From Acanthococcus lagerstroemiae (Eukaryota > Arthropoda > Insecta > Hemiptera > Eriococcidae), in the NCBI GenBank assembly GCA_031841125.1, contig CM063114.1, positions 26,729,266 to 26,793,265 on the forward strand: DNA of 64,000 nt. The letters run 5' to 3'. The notes beneath the pieces were generated by a model. It searched no databases. It saw only the letters and a program-made list of their open reading frames with translations, and was not told the DNA's origin. This document shows positions 22,875-35,124 of this stretch, piece after piece (positions within the stretch are counted from its first letter, which is position 1; each line of letters begins with the position of its first letter). A program made the translations under genes and the position numbers.

Positions 22875-23877
22875 ACTGAATTGCTGAGAACCAGGAGGGA
22901 TTAAGTCCATTTTTCACACTTTTCAGGAGAAGCAAAAAACAGATTCATACAAAAGCCAAAAATTTGTCAGAAACAAGGTTTAAGGCAGTGAACGGGGACC
23001 ACAAAAGATGATTTTGGAAAGTATTGAGAAAAAAAAAATCAAAAATACCTCAGAAACAGCTGCTCAAAGTTTTTGGACTTAGCCCCCATTGGTTCTCAAT
23101 GGTGACCAAAAGTGAATATTACGGCTGGAAATTGCATGGGACTTCCTCCCACGCTAAAGCAGATCATTTTAGACTTGGCCCCATTTCAATTTGATAAATA
23201 TTCCCTGGAAGTGAGAAAAAAAAAGTGTAATGCTGAAAAAATTGTTTTTTTTTAAATCGCCAATTTTTGAGTCAAAAATAATGAGTTACGAATTTGAAAA
23301 ATAAAACTTTTCAAAATTTTCCTTTATCTTTGATACAGAAACATGAAATTTTCGGGTGCGACATATAGCCAGAAACTATATGTGACCTGGAATCATGAAT
23401 TGTGCGAAAACAGGTTTTTGAGATAAACGCGTGTAAAGATGGGATGGTGGTAGAGGTGCGCACAGATGTACATGTGTGCTGGTCGTTTACGCGTTGCTAT
23501 GACAACCGCGTTTCGAATTTTTGTTCTCTGTCATTCCCGTAGGCCCGTTTCACACGACGCCATGTAAACGGACGTGTTTAAATTTTTGACGTAATTTTAA
23601 ATGCAATTTATAGAAAAACTAATGACGATAGGAAGCTACGATTTGTTTCATTTGAAAGAGCGTCATTTTTTCTATAAGAATTATCAAGAAAGTGAAAGAT
23701 GATTTTTTGACACTCGAGGCACATTTTATAATTCTAGGTCACATATGTTCCCGACGCGTGAGCGAAATATCAACTACACCAGTCCATCTGCCATGCATTA
23801 ATGCCTCAGTTTCCGGCCTCAACTCAAAACTGCCAATTTTGGACTTGGCCACCATCTGGTTCTCACCGATTCAATTA
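22875..23877 (-). mobile_element. TIR element family A/B, copy B, interrupted by a MITE
   Basis: This is the inverse-orientation copy of 18297-18941. Collinear blocks include AGAAGCAAAAAACAGATTCA, AATACCTCAGAAACAGCTGC and CCTCAGTTTCCGGCCTCAAC. It ends in GATTCAATTATA, mirroring the left end of copy A. A 364-bp MITE (23380-23743) splits it. Removing the MITE restores the order seen in copy A. Confidence 0.7.
23380..23743. mobile_element. MITE with TA or TAT target duplication, nested in copy B
   Basis: Ends ATGTGACCTGGAAT and, as reverse complement, TGTGACCTAGAAT continue as an imperfect inverted repeat of about 25-30 bp. TAT lies directly outside both ends (23377-23379 and 23744-23746), so the TSD is TA or TAT. 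Copy A at 18424-18436 is the uninterrupted paralogue, which proves the insertion limits to within a few bases. The interior is non-coding and contains the GC-richer phrases ACAACCGCG and CCCGTTTCACACGACGCC. A PIF/Harbinger-like (TWA) or Tc-like (TA) origin are both possible. Confidence 0.8.
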
Positions 23878-24062
23878 TATTTTCAATTGGAGTTACTTGA
23901 GTTATGATCAGAAAACCATTCAAGACGCCAGCGGAAACTGAGTAAATTAAACGAGGATCTGAGGTTCAATATGGCAGTTCGAAGTATTCATAGTCTACTA
24001 CAATGTCCCAAGTTCCAGTGCTAGAAGCGTTCTCTCGCAATTTTTTTTTCATCCCTAGCCAC

Positions 24063-24232
24063 CGATGAGAAAGGAATAAATGAGATGTTGAGTAGATGTG
24101 GCAGGTGATAGTTGTAGTTTTTATGGTTGTTAAAGCAAATGAGGAATGCGTGAGTAAATGAGAAAGGAATAAATAAGATGCCGAGCAAATGTGGTAGGTT
24201 ATAATTGTAGTTTTTCTGGTTGCTGTTATTAT
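24063..24232. repeat. Two-copy tandem repeat, about 95 bp offset
   Basis: The phrases ATGAGAAAGGAATAAAT-AGATG, ATGTGG-AGGT and GTAGTTTTT-TGGTTG occur in order twice, at about 24063 and 24156. The copies are diverged. The flanks, 23878-24062 and 24233-24537, contain nothing I recognise. Confidence 0.65.
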
Positions 24233-24537
24233 GTACTCGTATTTTGTAATAGTGTTGTCCCGTAATTGGCCATTGTGCTGTGAGGGTGGAACTTTAAATT
24301 TTCAATAAATAAATGTTTTCAGAGTTACACTACTTTCACTCGATTGGCATAACATCAAAGTATTACGAGTAATTTGAATCAGAATGAATCTCCATAGATT
24401 CTGAATAAGTTTTAACAAACTTTAAAAGCGTACCAAGTTTTAAAACAACGTCCTGGATGAATTTTAAGAAATCCAAACGTCTAGTCCAAGTCAGGGATAA
24501 AAATAAGAGTAGGCACGAGAGCAGGTTGCCCCCAAGC

Positions 24538-24692
24538 CTTCGCCGAAGTTGGAAAATTTTAGTAGACGGATCAAAAGTTGGGAAAATCCAACAAGTCAAA
24601 CTTTTTTATTTTTTTTTTTTTAACCAATACAAACAAATTTTGATACTTGGGAATTTTGACTTGAGTCAGTTGGGAATTTAACAATTTTTTCC
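24538..24692 (+). repeat. Fragment related to the 1397-1707 element, inverted
   Basis: AAAGTTGGGAAAATCCAACA, a long T tract and TTGGGAATTTTGA occur in the same order as on the minus strand of 1464-1640. hAT-like ends are not clear here. This is a truncated relative. Confidence 0.5.
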
Positions 24693-24719
24693 CCTCCAGA
24701 AAAAACTCTTCGCTGTTTC

Positions 24720-25330
24720 CCTGATCCAAGTTGATCTTGGAAGAGTGTGAATGAGTCCGGAATATATCTTAGTAACTCCTAAGATCCTAATAGATTCAGA
24801 ATGAGTGTTTGGCACTCGCCAAGTTGGGTGCCTGCCTATCCCTGCTTCGGATTTACGGACAAAACGGAATTTCCCACAGACTGTACGAAGCCCTGGTATT
24901 ACACCACTGATCCAAATACCACAAACCTCTCAATTCAAAATTGATAGATGTGTTATCGGACGAAGGCGTTTACTGTTCATATGTACATTGGTTACATACT
25001 TCATCAGTGAGTTTGTATCAAGGGCTATGCCGCCACAAGTTTCTATATCTCAACAACTTCTAACATCCTAGCAAGCCTTAAGAGAGTCCGGATGAGTCTT
25101 AACAGTCCTCAAACAATGCGAATAAGTATTGTAAGCGTCTGAATGAATCTTGAGAGCGTCTGAATTAGTCTTATAAAATCCTTAGTGAGTCCGATTGAAT
25201 ATTAACGAGTCTTAAAATAGACACTGAAATGAGTCCCAACAAGTCTTAACACACTCTGATTAAATTTAAAGTGTTCTAAGCGAATCCAACTTGAGAAAGT
25301 CTGGATCAGTCTCAGCTACGTCTCATCTGA
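24720..25330 (+). repeat. Degenerate GAGTCTT-type tandem array
   Basis: GAGTCCGGATGAGTCTTAAC, GAATGAATCTTGAGAG and related words recur irregularly. A non-array insert occupies roughly 24800-25070 and is unclassified. The array family is the same as at 17630. Confidence 0.6.
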
Positions 25331-28019
25331 TATTTTGTCCCGTCAAATTGTATACCTAAGTTTTCCACACCGTCCTCAACAATTCTACGCAATCAAGAGC
25401 TTAGCATTGTTTCAGACATCCTCACAATTTTCTTCGACTTCACTACACTGAAACGCATTCCTGTAAAACGCTGTAAGAAAGGGAGAACTTACCCGCCCCC
25501 GTGGTTAATCATTCCCAACAACAATAACTACAGGTTTAACGTTAAAATCGCGTGTTAAATACTTGTACCCTAAAACTGTATACATGTATACATGTTGGTC
25601 TGTACGGATGATGGATTACGGTTGAAGTATGCTACACGCAGTAAGAAGTTGCCTGGTTATTTTCTAATGGCGTTTTAAACATTTATTAAAAACCCATCAA
25701 GGATGTTCTGTGCGTACAAATGATAGATATCACTGCTGTACAAATGACTGCGCGTGAGGTGGTGTCTTTGAAATACTGGTTTCGTCCTAATTGGAAAGCG
25801 GGAACAATGCGTGTATTCGATGGTGTAATTAATGCTGGTTAATGGAGATGGTAAATTGTGAATTGGTTAAGAAGCTCTCCGGTAGATGGATGGCCCGCTG
25901 CACCGTCCATAAATTGTAAGACGAATTTCTCGGACGATTAACTCCTGGTCTATCGAACGTCTAACCTTAGTCTAGAATTATTTGCGAATGGTTTCTATGG
26001 GATTGTTAACGTCAAAAGGAAACACGCAATATACAAAAGTATATACCCAAATTTTGTTTCGTGAAATACGTTTTGAATAGTTCATAACACACGTTATGTA
26101 GAAGTTGCTGGATCGAATTATGTCTCATACTTCGTATATACATCATATTTCCGTGAATCTTTCTTAATACTTCAATGAATCATTTGAAAATGTCGAATTA
26201 GAATAATATTCACAGGAAAAATGATTGGAATCGCCGGGTTTGGTTTGCAGTTTCCTACTCCTAGAGAGCTGTGATGATACCAGCAAGTTGTCGCGTTAAT
26301 AAAATTGCATACTTATGCGCCGCAAATAAATGCTGAGTTCAGACATATGTCTTTTCGAATTGTTTGAACCATCGTGATTGATTAGATCCCTTCCCCACAC
26401 CCCCGAAATGAAACAATGGGTGGCGTGATGAGTAAAGGATAGAGGTGCTTGTGGATGATAAAACTGATTCAAGTACATAAATGGATGCAGTGGTTCATAC
26501 TACATATATTTCCTGGAAGGTTTGCACCAGTGCCCAGAATGTTAGAAGTGGGGATACGGAATAGTGAAAGGCGATACTGAAAAAATACATGATAGGTAGG
26601 ACTTATTCAAGGAAAATTTCATAAAAATCGTGGACTTCACCATAAGACCATGACATTCGGTATATGAATTCTAATGAGCATAATGATCAATTTCAAAATC
26701 GGCGATAATCCGTTGTACTCTCGTGGGTTCACAATCTGGGGGAAAAGAGCGGTCAGAATAAAAGTTTAAGTTATATCAAGCCTAATACGATTTCAAATGA
26801 AAATGAAAGTTTTTAACTCAAATTCAAGCTCTTTAGTTTCTCTGTCAGACATAGCTTCTACAGTTTTTTTGTAAGTACCTCAGAAACTTTGTTGATGGAA
26901 AAGGGGTTCAGATAACCTTTTACACTTACGTACGACAGGCCTTGGATGAATGTTGAATTTCAGACAGATGAAGGGCTAATGACCATACCCACTTTTCTAC
27001 ACCGAATATGACCTTTTTGGGTCCCTCCTGCTGCCTCACTTCTATTTTTTTTTTTTTTTTTGTACATATTTCTTTTCAAAGACAAATATTAATATCGGGC
27101 TTTTAGAAATGGTAAATTCTTAAATTTCTCATTAATTTGACTCATAGTTCGAAATTACGATGCTGGTGGGAGAGACCATATAACCGAATATTCATCAAGC
27201 AGGTCATGCATGCCAAAACATTAGATTCTAAGAGTTGCAAATTTCGTTAACATTTTTGCTATAATAACTTCAATATTATTGCATCGGGGAAAGGGAAGCG
27301 ACAAAATTATCGTGAGGTAGGCCATGCATTCGATGATAGAGGGGCGTATGGCGATGCACGCGTGCTAAATTGGCCCCGGGACATCGCACCCCCTATCCAG
27401 GAAATGCCCCGAATGGACCTACGTCAGAATAGGGGGCATGCATATTAAGAACAATATTTTTTTTAATGATTGAACTGGTTTATGATGTTATTATTTTGAC
27501 TGCGTTCCGATGATAAGTATGGTCACGTGACCTGGGGGATAGGGGTGTTACATGTGAAAATATTCAGAAATAACGGCTCGATTAACACGTTGTACAACTA
27601 AAATGTATCATGAATGCATTAATTTACTGTGAAGGCAGGTATTCTGTTACCAGGAAGCTTTGTCTTTAGCCATTTTGCGACCCAGTCTCCTTCTCTCTGT
27701 AAAAATCTGTTATGATGGATACGATAGGTGAGAAAAAGAAGGTGAGTGATCTGATCTAACTGAGGTTGTTGAAGAGACTGATTTGACTGACTAACTGACG
27801 ATTAATGGGTCTAACAGGATTCACCCGACTGGTAGACCGATATGACTTGGCTGTTTTTGGCCTTAGATACATAATATGAGAAAAGATACATATTAGAAAA
27901 CACAACTCTATCAATGTAATAATCATGGAGTTGTGTTGATAAAATTTCTGCCTCAAGCACAAACTCCTCTTTAGAACAGGACCCTCTTCAACATATAGCC
28001 TTCTGAATCTCGGCTGTTG
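25331..28019. other. Intergenic sequence, no gene seen
   Basis: There is no recognised protein, RNA gene or element pair. Minor structure includes the palindromic GTATACATGTATACATG at about 25580, a T tract at about 27043-27061, and a 10-bp-stem hairpin AACACAACTC / GAGTTGTGTT at about 27899-27938. Confidence 0.5.
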
Positions 28020-28665
28020 GACCGGAATCCAAAAGACCAAAGTCAAAGTCAAATCCAAATCCAAACCAAAACCCGAAGTAGAACTAGACTAAAACCGAAA
28101 TGCAAACAACCCAAACTCAAATCATATCCCGAATTCAAACTAATCTTCAGTTGAAAATTTCATCCTAATCCCAATCTTACTCCGAACTAAACCAAAATCA
28201 AACCAGGAGAAAACGACCCCTCCTCACAAATCTCCGGGAACATTTTTCAGCGAATCTGACTACGTAGTCGGCATTTTAGACCATTAGTTAATAAAATTAA
28301 AAAATCGTTAATTTAAATCATGTTTGTAATATTGAAGCGGAAGATATTTTTAACATCAGTCAGAAAATGTAAAAATTGCAAGATTATTTCCACCCCTTTC
28401 TCCAAAGACAGGGCTTATGACGCTCATGGAGCACAGAAACAAACACAAATAACACTAAAAACACGTCAAACCTAAACATTCCAGTACTCAAATTTTAGCC
28501 AAATGGTCGTAGTCAACTCTAACTGTGAGCCAAATTAGAACCCTGCCAAAACTTAAGCCCAACCCCACTACCAAATGCAAATCCAAGTCCAAAAGCCCCT
28601 CCAAAAACTGAAAACCTTTTCACAATTCAAATTCCAACAACTGAAAGCCAAGCCGAAACTCAAAC

Positions 28666-29612
28666 CAGAGACGAAACTTGACTTTCAGTTTGGAGGGTCT
28701 GTCTTTTCTAACTTTCCCGAGCCCTGGAATCCGCCCTTTCGAACATTACCTCAGAGACGTCGGGGAGGCTATTTGGGCTGTCTTAGCCTTCTTCTCATCT
28801 TGCTGAAAAACCGGCCTAGGTTGAAATGTAGCGAGTTGCTACGTGGGCTCGAACCCGGGACCTCCGGATTCCGAGACCAGCCTGTTATCCACTTGGCCAA
28901 CCAGACCCCCAGTTTAGGGGGGGGGTGAAAAATATTTTTTTTTTACCAAAAATTCGCTGACAAAATTTTTTGAACATTTGAAAATTTGCCACTTTTTTAA
29001 TTGAAGAATGTTTTAGTTGAAAAAAAAAGAAACAAACGAACAAACGTTCTTAAAAGCTGAAAAATTCAAATAAACAGTTTCAAAATTTGCCAACTGCCAA
29101 ATTATTGGGGGTGTTTCACTCTCCCCTCCCCATAGTTTCGTCCCTGTAAATGCAGATTGGAACCTTATCCCTCAAACACTCACATTTGCGCACATGAGCA
29201 TAACCCTAGTCTGGGAGGGTAAGCTGGAAGAATGTCAGGAATAATGGAGAGGAACCACAACTTCCTTTACACATTAAGGTGGTCGTTATTTACTCTTGGT
29301 AATTTTTTTCTGAATTTCCTCTGGTTCGTTTTCTAAATTGGTTACAATAAAAAAAAATAACAAAAAAAAAACTTACAAAGTTTTAGGTCGATTGGATTAA
29401 AGGGAATCCGTGCCTTAAGCTCCCTTTTGTTCTTATGGGAAAAGCACATGGAGTTTTGACTTTTATTCCAGACTAAATTTCCCTCCTACATTCACCAGGA
29501 CCAAAGCCCGTAAATTGAACAATAGAACATTTGCTATCGCATTCAGCTTGTGACATTGGAAAATATATCGTTTGCTTTCAACTTTTAGATTTTAATAAAA
29601 TGTTCAACTTCC
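28666..29612 (+). mobile_element. Composite repeat R3 copy 1 (hAT MITE plus attached sequence)
   Basis: The left part (28666-29146) starts CAGAGACGAAACTTGAC and ends ATAGTTTCGTCCCTG; its reverse complement CAGGGACGAAACTAT pairs with the start, a hAT-type terminus. A SINE sits inside at 28698-28909. The right part (to about 29612) continues with sequence shared with 60853-61463, including CCCTAGTCTGGGAGGGTAAG and TTTTAATAAAATGTTCAACT. A third copy (61666-61929) has only the hAT part, so the MITE had inserted into R3 before R3 spread. No TSD is visible. Confidence 0.65.
28698..28909 (-). mobile_element. tRNA-derived SINE, full copy, 212 bp
   Basis: This is the same family as 22252-22465. On the minus strand it begins GGGGTCTGGTTGGCCAAGTG, with B box CGGGTTCGAGCCC, a closer match to the polymerase III consensus than the 22-kb copy. 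It ends GGGCTCGGGAAAGTTAGAAA. Direct repeats CAGTTTGGAGGG (28686-28697) and CAGTTTAGGGGG (28910-28921) agree at 10 of 12 positions and form the TSD within the R3 repeat. Confidence 0.85.
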
Positions 29613-30600
29613 AACCCTACCCCAAATTCAAAATTTCACTCAATTCCAAACTCGAACTACAACCCTACCGTACACTGAAAATCAAACCACAATTCAAATT
29701 CCGACCCAAATAAACCTAAACCTTAACCCCAACGCTCCCTCCCTTACAATAAGAAACAAAACCGAATTAGATCTTAAACTCAAAGCTAAATCCAGACTAA
29801 AACCAAAATGAAAACCAGACCTTGAATCTGCGCTTTAACCCAAATTTAAATCCTCATCAAAATCCAAACTCCAAGCCTAATCTAAACCCAAATCCAAATT
29901 CAAAATTCAGCACAACCATAAATTCAAAATTTCGCCTGATCCTCAATTCGAACAGCAACCCAATTGTAAACCTAGAAACGAACCGCAATTCAAATACTCC
30001 AACCCAAAAAACCCAAGTCCAGATTCAAATCCAAATTCAAATCCGAGCCGAAACATAAATGCATACCTAACTCTTACTTGAGGCTAAATCAAAACCCAAA
30101 CTAAAAACAAAAACTTAATGCAAACTCAAACCTTAACCCTAATCTAGGCCCGTATAACTAACCGCTTGTATGTGTCAGGGCATTTGATTATTCAACCAGG
30201 GCATAAGCCATGAAGTTAAAAAACACAACTTTTTTTTTTTACTTTTAACTGTTTCTATTTATTATTCTATTTTTTTTAAAGAATGTGCTAGCCAGGACGG
30301 CGCGCTTGGCTCTTCGAGACGGGAGATATGCCCTGCCAGTTTTCATTTGATACTCCTAATATGTTCCACCATATCGATGTTTCCCCTTAGTTTCATTCTT
30401 AAAATATTACTACATACTCCAATTCAAACTCCGACTCAAGAAAACCTAAATCAAGAAATCAATCAAAAAAAAAACAACACCAAATCAAATCCGAACCTCA
30501 AAAACAGAAAACCTATATCCAGAATTTAATCGAACATCAAATCAAATCCGAAACACAAAAGTAGTCCCAAATCCAAACCTGTATCCAGACCTGTTAGAAT

Positions 30601-32348
30601 TTACTGCATGGAATTAAGACTCTAAAAACGGACAGAAATGGATTATATGTGACATACCTGTTTTAAATCACATGTCAGTGTTCGGTATATACGGCTGTCA
30701 CATCTCACATGACTGGTTAGAGCACATTCTGTCTAGAGTACATACTGTAGTCAACAGCACATGGCGGTCCTCACCAGAGTCCTCTCTTCGACACACGGAT
30801 GTCTTCCACTCATGAGGTGTCCACAGCAAATATTTATTAAGAACACACGACTGTCATCAACACATAGCAATCTTAAGCATACGAAGCGGCCACATTGGTT
30901 CTCCAGAACTCACGGCTGTCTCCAACTCATAGGGGTCCAAAGCCAATGGTTGTCCAGAGTATACACGACCGTTTTCAAAACAAAGCTGGTCTCAAGAACA
31001 TGGCTCTCGACTGCGGCCCTGCAGGGATCTGACGAGAATTTTTCTCAGCTATCAGCTGTACTATGAATGTAGGGACAGAAGAATATGAAGGAGCGTATCT
31101 TTTTGCATAGACAACACTCAAGAGGAAATTCGTTCGCCCAGCAATTTAACTGTTACACGAGTGCCAAAAAATGTATACGAACTCGACAGTAGACATGGTG
31201 CGCTGTTTGCGAACCGAGCACGAGGAGATGTACCGTCAATCCGCGAGAATAAAATTCAGATTAAAATAATTAGGCAGTTAATCAAATTTCACAGAGGCCG
31301 GCACTGTTTACAAAATTTAAAGTATTTTTTAAATGGACTATGAAAAATGTTGTGTTAAACATTCATTAGGGTAAATGAGAAAGTAATTACCGTAATTGTT
31401 CATTTCACGGTGTATGAAACATTAACTTACATAGGTACAGTATTTGCTACCTTTCATTCGTACATAAATATTATATGTACGAGTAGTAAAAATCGCCATT
31501 TGACCGGGCTAGGAACACGCGGCGCGGTATCATTAAAATCGTATTAGAATGCTTTACGGATGTTAATATAGTAATTATAACCCGCAAAGCATAACGAATG
31601 ATCGCAGCTACATTTTCGTGTGTTTTTGAATAAACGTAAATCGCGCCTCCAAAACGACATATCGATAGTATTTGGAGGCTCGCTCCAGAAACGAAAACTC
31701 TCGTCCAAGTGCTAACTGGAGTCAAATTGTGCTTTTCGTCATAAAAATCTGATATTTGTAAAGAATATAAGGATCGATTTTAAAGTAAGAGGCCATGACA
31801 GAACTCGCCCCCCCCCCGGGTCCAGCATTGTAGAAAAGTTTTTTTGAAATTTCCTTTTGGAGGTTGATACAACGATCCTTCGGCTACCATTCAAGACCAT
31901 TAGCCACATTTTTAGGCACATAAAGACCATCTTATAATCAAAAAAACAAAATGTGGTCCATATTAGGTTACCTTACCTAATCTGAAATGGAGTTGGCAAC
32001 CAACAGTTCCCACATATGAGACAATGATTAATTTTACTCTTTCGTGTTTGGACGCTAAGGAGTCGCTCTCTAGCGGCCTAATGAAATGCGGCGCGCTGAT
32101 TGGTGCATTTGGACGAAAAGATGATCAATGACAAAAATGTTCTAATAAAAAATTGAAGTTGGGCTCATCTGAAGGGATATAATAAAGACTAGCTTCGGTA
32201 ACACAGACAGAAAGTCAGATATTCTACGTTCTGTCGCCAACAAGGCTTGTATTAATGGATGCGCCATTATACAGGCTTATTTTGACCACCTCCCTCCAAT
32301 TTTCTAAGATAGTTACTAAAAAATTGAGAGTTTTTTTTGTGGATAGTC
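30601..32348. other. Intergenic sequence with a diverged minisatellite
   Basis: From about 30690 to 31010 the phrase (A)CACACGACTGTC-TCAACACATAG-GGTCC recurs four or five times at roughly 50-60 bp spacing, and the 101-codon frame across it is a by-product. A C/G run lies at about 31809. The rest holds nothing I recognise. Confidence 0.5.
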
Positions 32349-32356
32349 CAAGGAGC

Positions 32357-34176
32357 CAGGCCCTAACCAGACTGAATCTTCAAGGGGGCAAACTGCAGAC
32401 TGGAGAAGGCAAGATTTTTTCATACATTTTAAATACTTCTAATTTTAATTTTTTTTCAACCACCCCCCCCCCCACAAAAAAAATATTTTGAATACTAGCA
32501 GTGTTTCTAATTAGAAATGAGAAAACTGCAAAAATTTTTCTACGTACCTATATAATCTTAAATAATTTTGCATGAGTGACTTTTTTTGAGAGATTTTTAT
32601 TTAAAATTACGCAGTTTTGCACGGAAAATGCTCAAAGATGAAAAAATATCATATTTTGATGTTTTGAATACGAATTCCCCCCCTCCCCCCTCCGGAAAAA
32701 TCTCCTAAACATCGAGAAACTTCTAGAAAGTGAAAAAAAGTGTCGAAAACAGCAATTCTTTACATTTTTAGCTCATCTTACTGAATGTTTATGACTATTA
32801 AATGAGTTTGATAATTATGAGGAATTTTTCAAAATATCAGGAGAACGCAGCAATTAGAAAGAAAACAAATTTTCAAGATTTTTGCCGTTTTCAGTTTGAT
32901 ATTTCATTTTAAAATACTGTCAACTGGGGTATAACTTCAGACACGTTTTCATGTTTTTGAAGCTTTAACGCGCTCCAGCGGTTTGAAAATGAAGAGAATG
33001 GTTGTCATTCGGTATTGCTGGAAAGAGGAAGATAAAGGGAATATTTTGATTTAAAAATGAGTACACTTGCATGCGACCGAGAACAGTTACGAGCCTCTAA
33101 AAAAAGTGTGTAAAATTATACCACGACGGGGGAACTTTACAAATTCGTAAGAAATATACGTAAAATATGAAAAGAAGTTATGTTTGACTGAAACAAAAGT
33201 TGAAATTGGTTATCTAATGAAAAATAGTCGGAAACAAATTGTCTGTGGGTTTTTACAGAACGGCAGCACTTCAGCCGGAAGCAAGTACTTGAAAAGATGC
33301 AGTGCAAATACATATATGTATTATGTTACCAGACTACAGTTGGACTTCGAAAAGCGAAACTGATTCAGATTTGTACCAAAGAAAAAGTACCCATTAAAGC
33401 GTTTTCTAACAAACCACGTTTCTATTGCTGTTACTGAACCTTCACAGTTCAAGTACAAAAAATATTTTGACCTATCTTTTAACTGCTATTGTATAGATTA
33501 AATTATGCAATTCTAACTTTTTTTCATGTTTTTCAAAATTTCAATGTAAAATGAAGAAAAATTGTGAAATGCTATCCAAAAATGATTTCCGACATTGAAT
33601 TCAGCATAAATAAATAGTTTAAGGATCATATTTATGTTTAACATGGGTAATGTTGATTGACTACCAAGAACAAGCATTTGTTAAATACTTTTAGGTAAGA
33701 ATTATTGTGTTACAAAACGATTGCTTACATCTAAATTTCTCAAATCTTTTGGGAATCATTTGTTTCTGAACCAATGGACTGGAAAATTGTTTGTGTAAGT
33801 ATCAGAGAGTACGACAGCATAAAAAAAAATTTCTGATGAGGAGATTTTAGTTGCTTTTCGGTAGACTAAAAAGTATGCAATTTCGGCTTTGTTTTCATGT
33901 TTTTCAAAACTTTAACATAAAATTGAGAAAAATCTTGATTTGCTAGAAAAAACGGTTTACGGCATTAAATTCAGCGTTAAAAATACTTTCTATTTTTATC
34001 TTTGAGCAAAAAAATTAAAATTTTGCAGAACACTGTTATTAATATTTTTGATAAATGGCCTTGGAGTCAAGACCTTTACTTCTCTTGTGAGACGTCAAAA
34101 AAAGCGAATTTTGCCAGGGGGCAAAAAGGGTAGCCAAAGGAGCGTCGCCCCCTCCCTCCCCTTTGTCACGGGCCTG
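32357..34176. mobile_element. Non-autonomous hAT-like element, 1.82 kb
   Basis: The left end CAGGCCCTAAC and the reverse complement of the right end CAGGCCCGTGAC pair with one gap. The outside octamers CAAGGAGC (32349-32356) and TAAAGAGC (34177-34184) match at 6 of 8, consistent with a hAT TSD. G/C-rich tracts lie inside both ends. Two internal direct repeats near 33525-33620 and 33893-33987 share TTCATGTTTTTCAAAA and AAATTCAGC. No transposase remnant was found in any frame. Confidence 0.6.
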
Positions 34177-34184
34177 TAAAGAGC

Positions 34185-35124
34185 TTCGATTTTCGGTATT
34201 TACTATGCTATACTAAACTAATTGTAAACTAAACTCCGATTTTGATCTCTTCTTTTCCACACACTCGCGTGGACCACGAGGCACAATTGCTGGTTTTCGT
34301 CTTAAGCTCCTGATGTTTTTCTGCGCCAACACACTAAATTTCATGTTTTTATAACGAAATGTACACGATTGGTACGAAATTTTTCATCAAACAGCCGTAC
34401 TATCCGTAGACCAGTTGGCTGGATTTTATTACCGAGCACGATTTTCTTTGAGGATAAGTCGTATCCTTCGGCTGCGTAATGAAAAAATTTCGGCTCCACC
34501 GATCGCACTCGAACGCCGACGTCCACGTTTTGGACAAATTACGATAAGACAGACCTCGACATTGTCATAAATTCTTGAAACCGAGTTTCGGCGGCGTCAG
34601 AAATGCCATTTAAATAACGACTTCCTCCGTAAAAAGAAATTTCGCTAAGTACTTTACGAACACGAAAACAGGTATGTGTCAGTGGCGTACGTATACTAAT
34701 ACGTCGTTAACAAAATGCGAATGACGAAAAATAATATATTATATTATATATTTTTTTAAAACATACGTTGTTGAATGTTGGCGAGTTTTTAGTTACGGCG
34801 ATAACTTCGGCCATTTTATTCATCCTAACCTATCGATATGAATTATGAGTTCCGTGAGTGACAGAAATGTTAAGCTCGTTTTGGTATTCTCGTCGTGATG
34901 GGCGAACATGGCGAACATGCGGTCTTCTAAGATGGCGTATACTGAGTTTCGATCTGTCACGCTACTTTTGGAAGGTGAAACTGTGATGGATGCAGTCCGG
35001 GTTTCGACACTTCTGACATCTCTTTTACCCCGAGATGAAAACCGGGGTACTTAAAGGAGTAAGAAGAGAGGAAGGTTTAGAAAGTAGGGCCGGTTTAATG
35101 GCATGAAGCTGTTTCGGTCTCGAT
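34185..35124. other. Intergenic sequence with lone hAT-like ends, no gene seen
   Basis: CAGTGGCGTACG at about 34680 and, on the other strand, CAGGGGCGGATCGAGACC ending at about 35112 look like hAT termini. Their flanks and inner sequences do not pair convincingly. Nothing else was recognised. Confidence 0.45.

Larger units (their letters stand above)
28020..30600 (+). repeat. Degenerate CCAAAT/CAAAAC-type short tandem array
   Basis: Long stretches consist of words such as AAATCCAAAC, CCAAATTCAAA and AACCCAAACT. They repeat about every 6 bases, with strong C/A strand bias and many substitutions. The open frames here are artefacts of low complexity. The array is split by the composite repeat at 28666-29612, and a non-array piece lies at about 30170-30420. 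A few CCTAAA/CCCTAA words occur, but no clean telomeric TTAGG repeat is present. Confidence 0.65.

Noticed and set aside
29822..30058. Asn/Pro-rich ORF in the CCAAAT array
   Set aside because: The residues follow directly from the hexamer-like repeat; low-complexity translation, not a gene.
30199..30334. CAGGGCATA...TATGCCCTG pair in the CCAAAT array
   Set aside because: Only about nine bases pair and the flanks do not match; too weak for an element call.
28020..30600. Interstitial telomere array
   Set aside because: Only occasional CCCTAA or CCTAA words occur, without regular repetition.
30761..31066. 101-codon ORF
   Set aside because: It runs across a diverged minisatellite and its repeating residues mirror the DNA repeat.
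34680..35112. Possible hAT element between CAGTGGCGTACG and a reversed CAGGGGCGGATC
   Set aside because: Flanking octamers are unrelated and the similarity of the ends is limited to the general hAT pattern.
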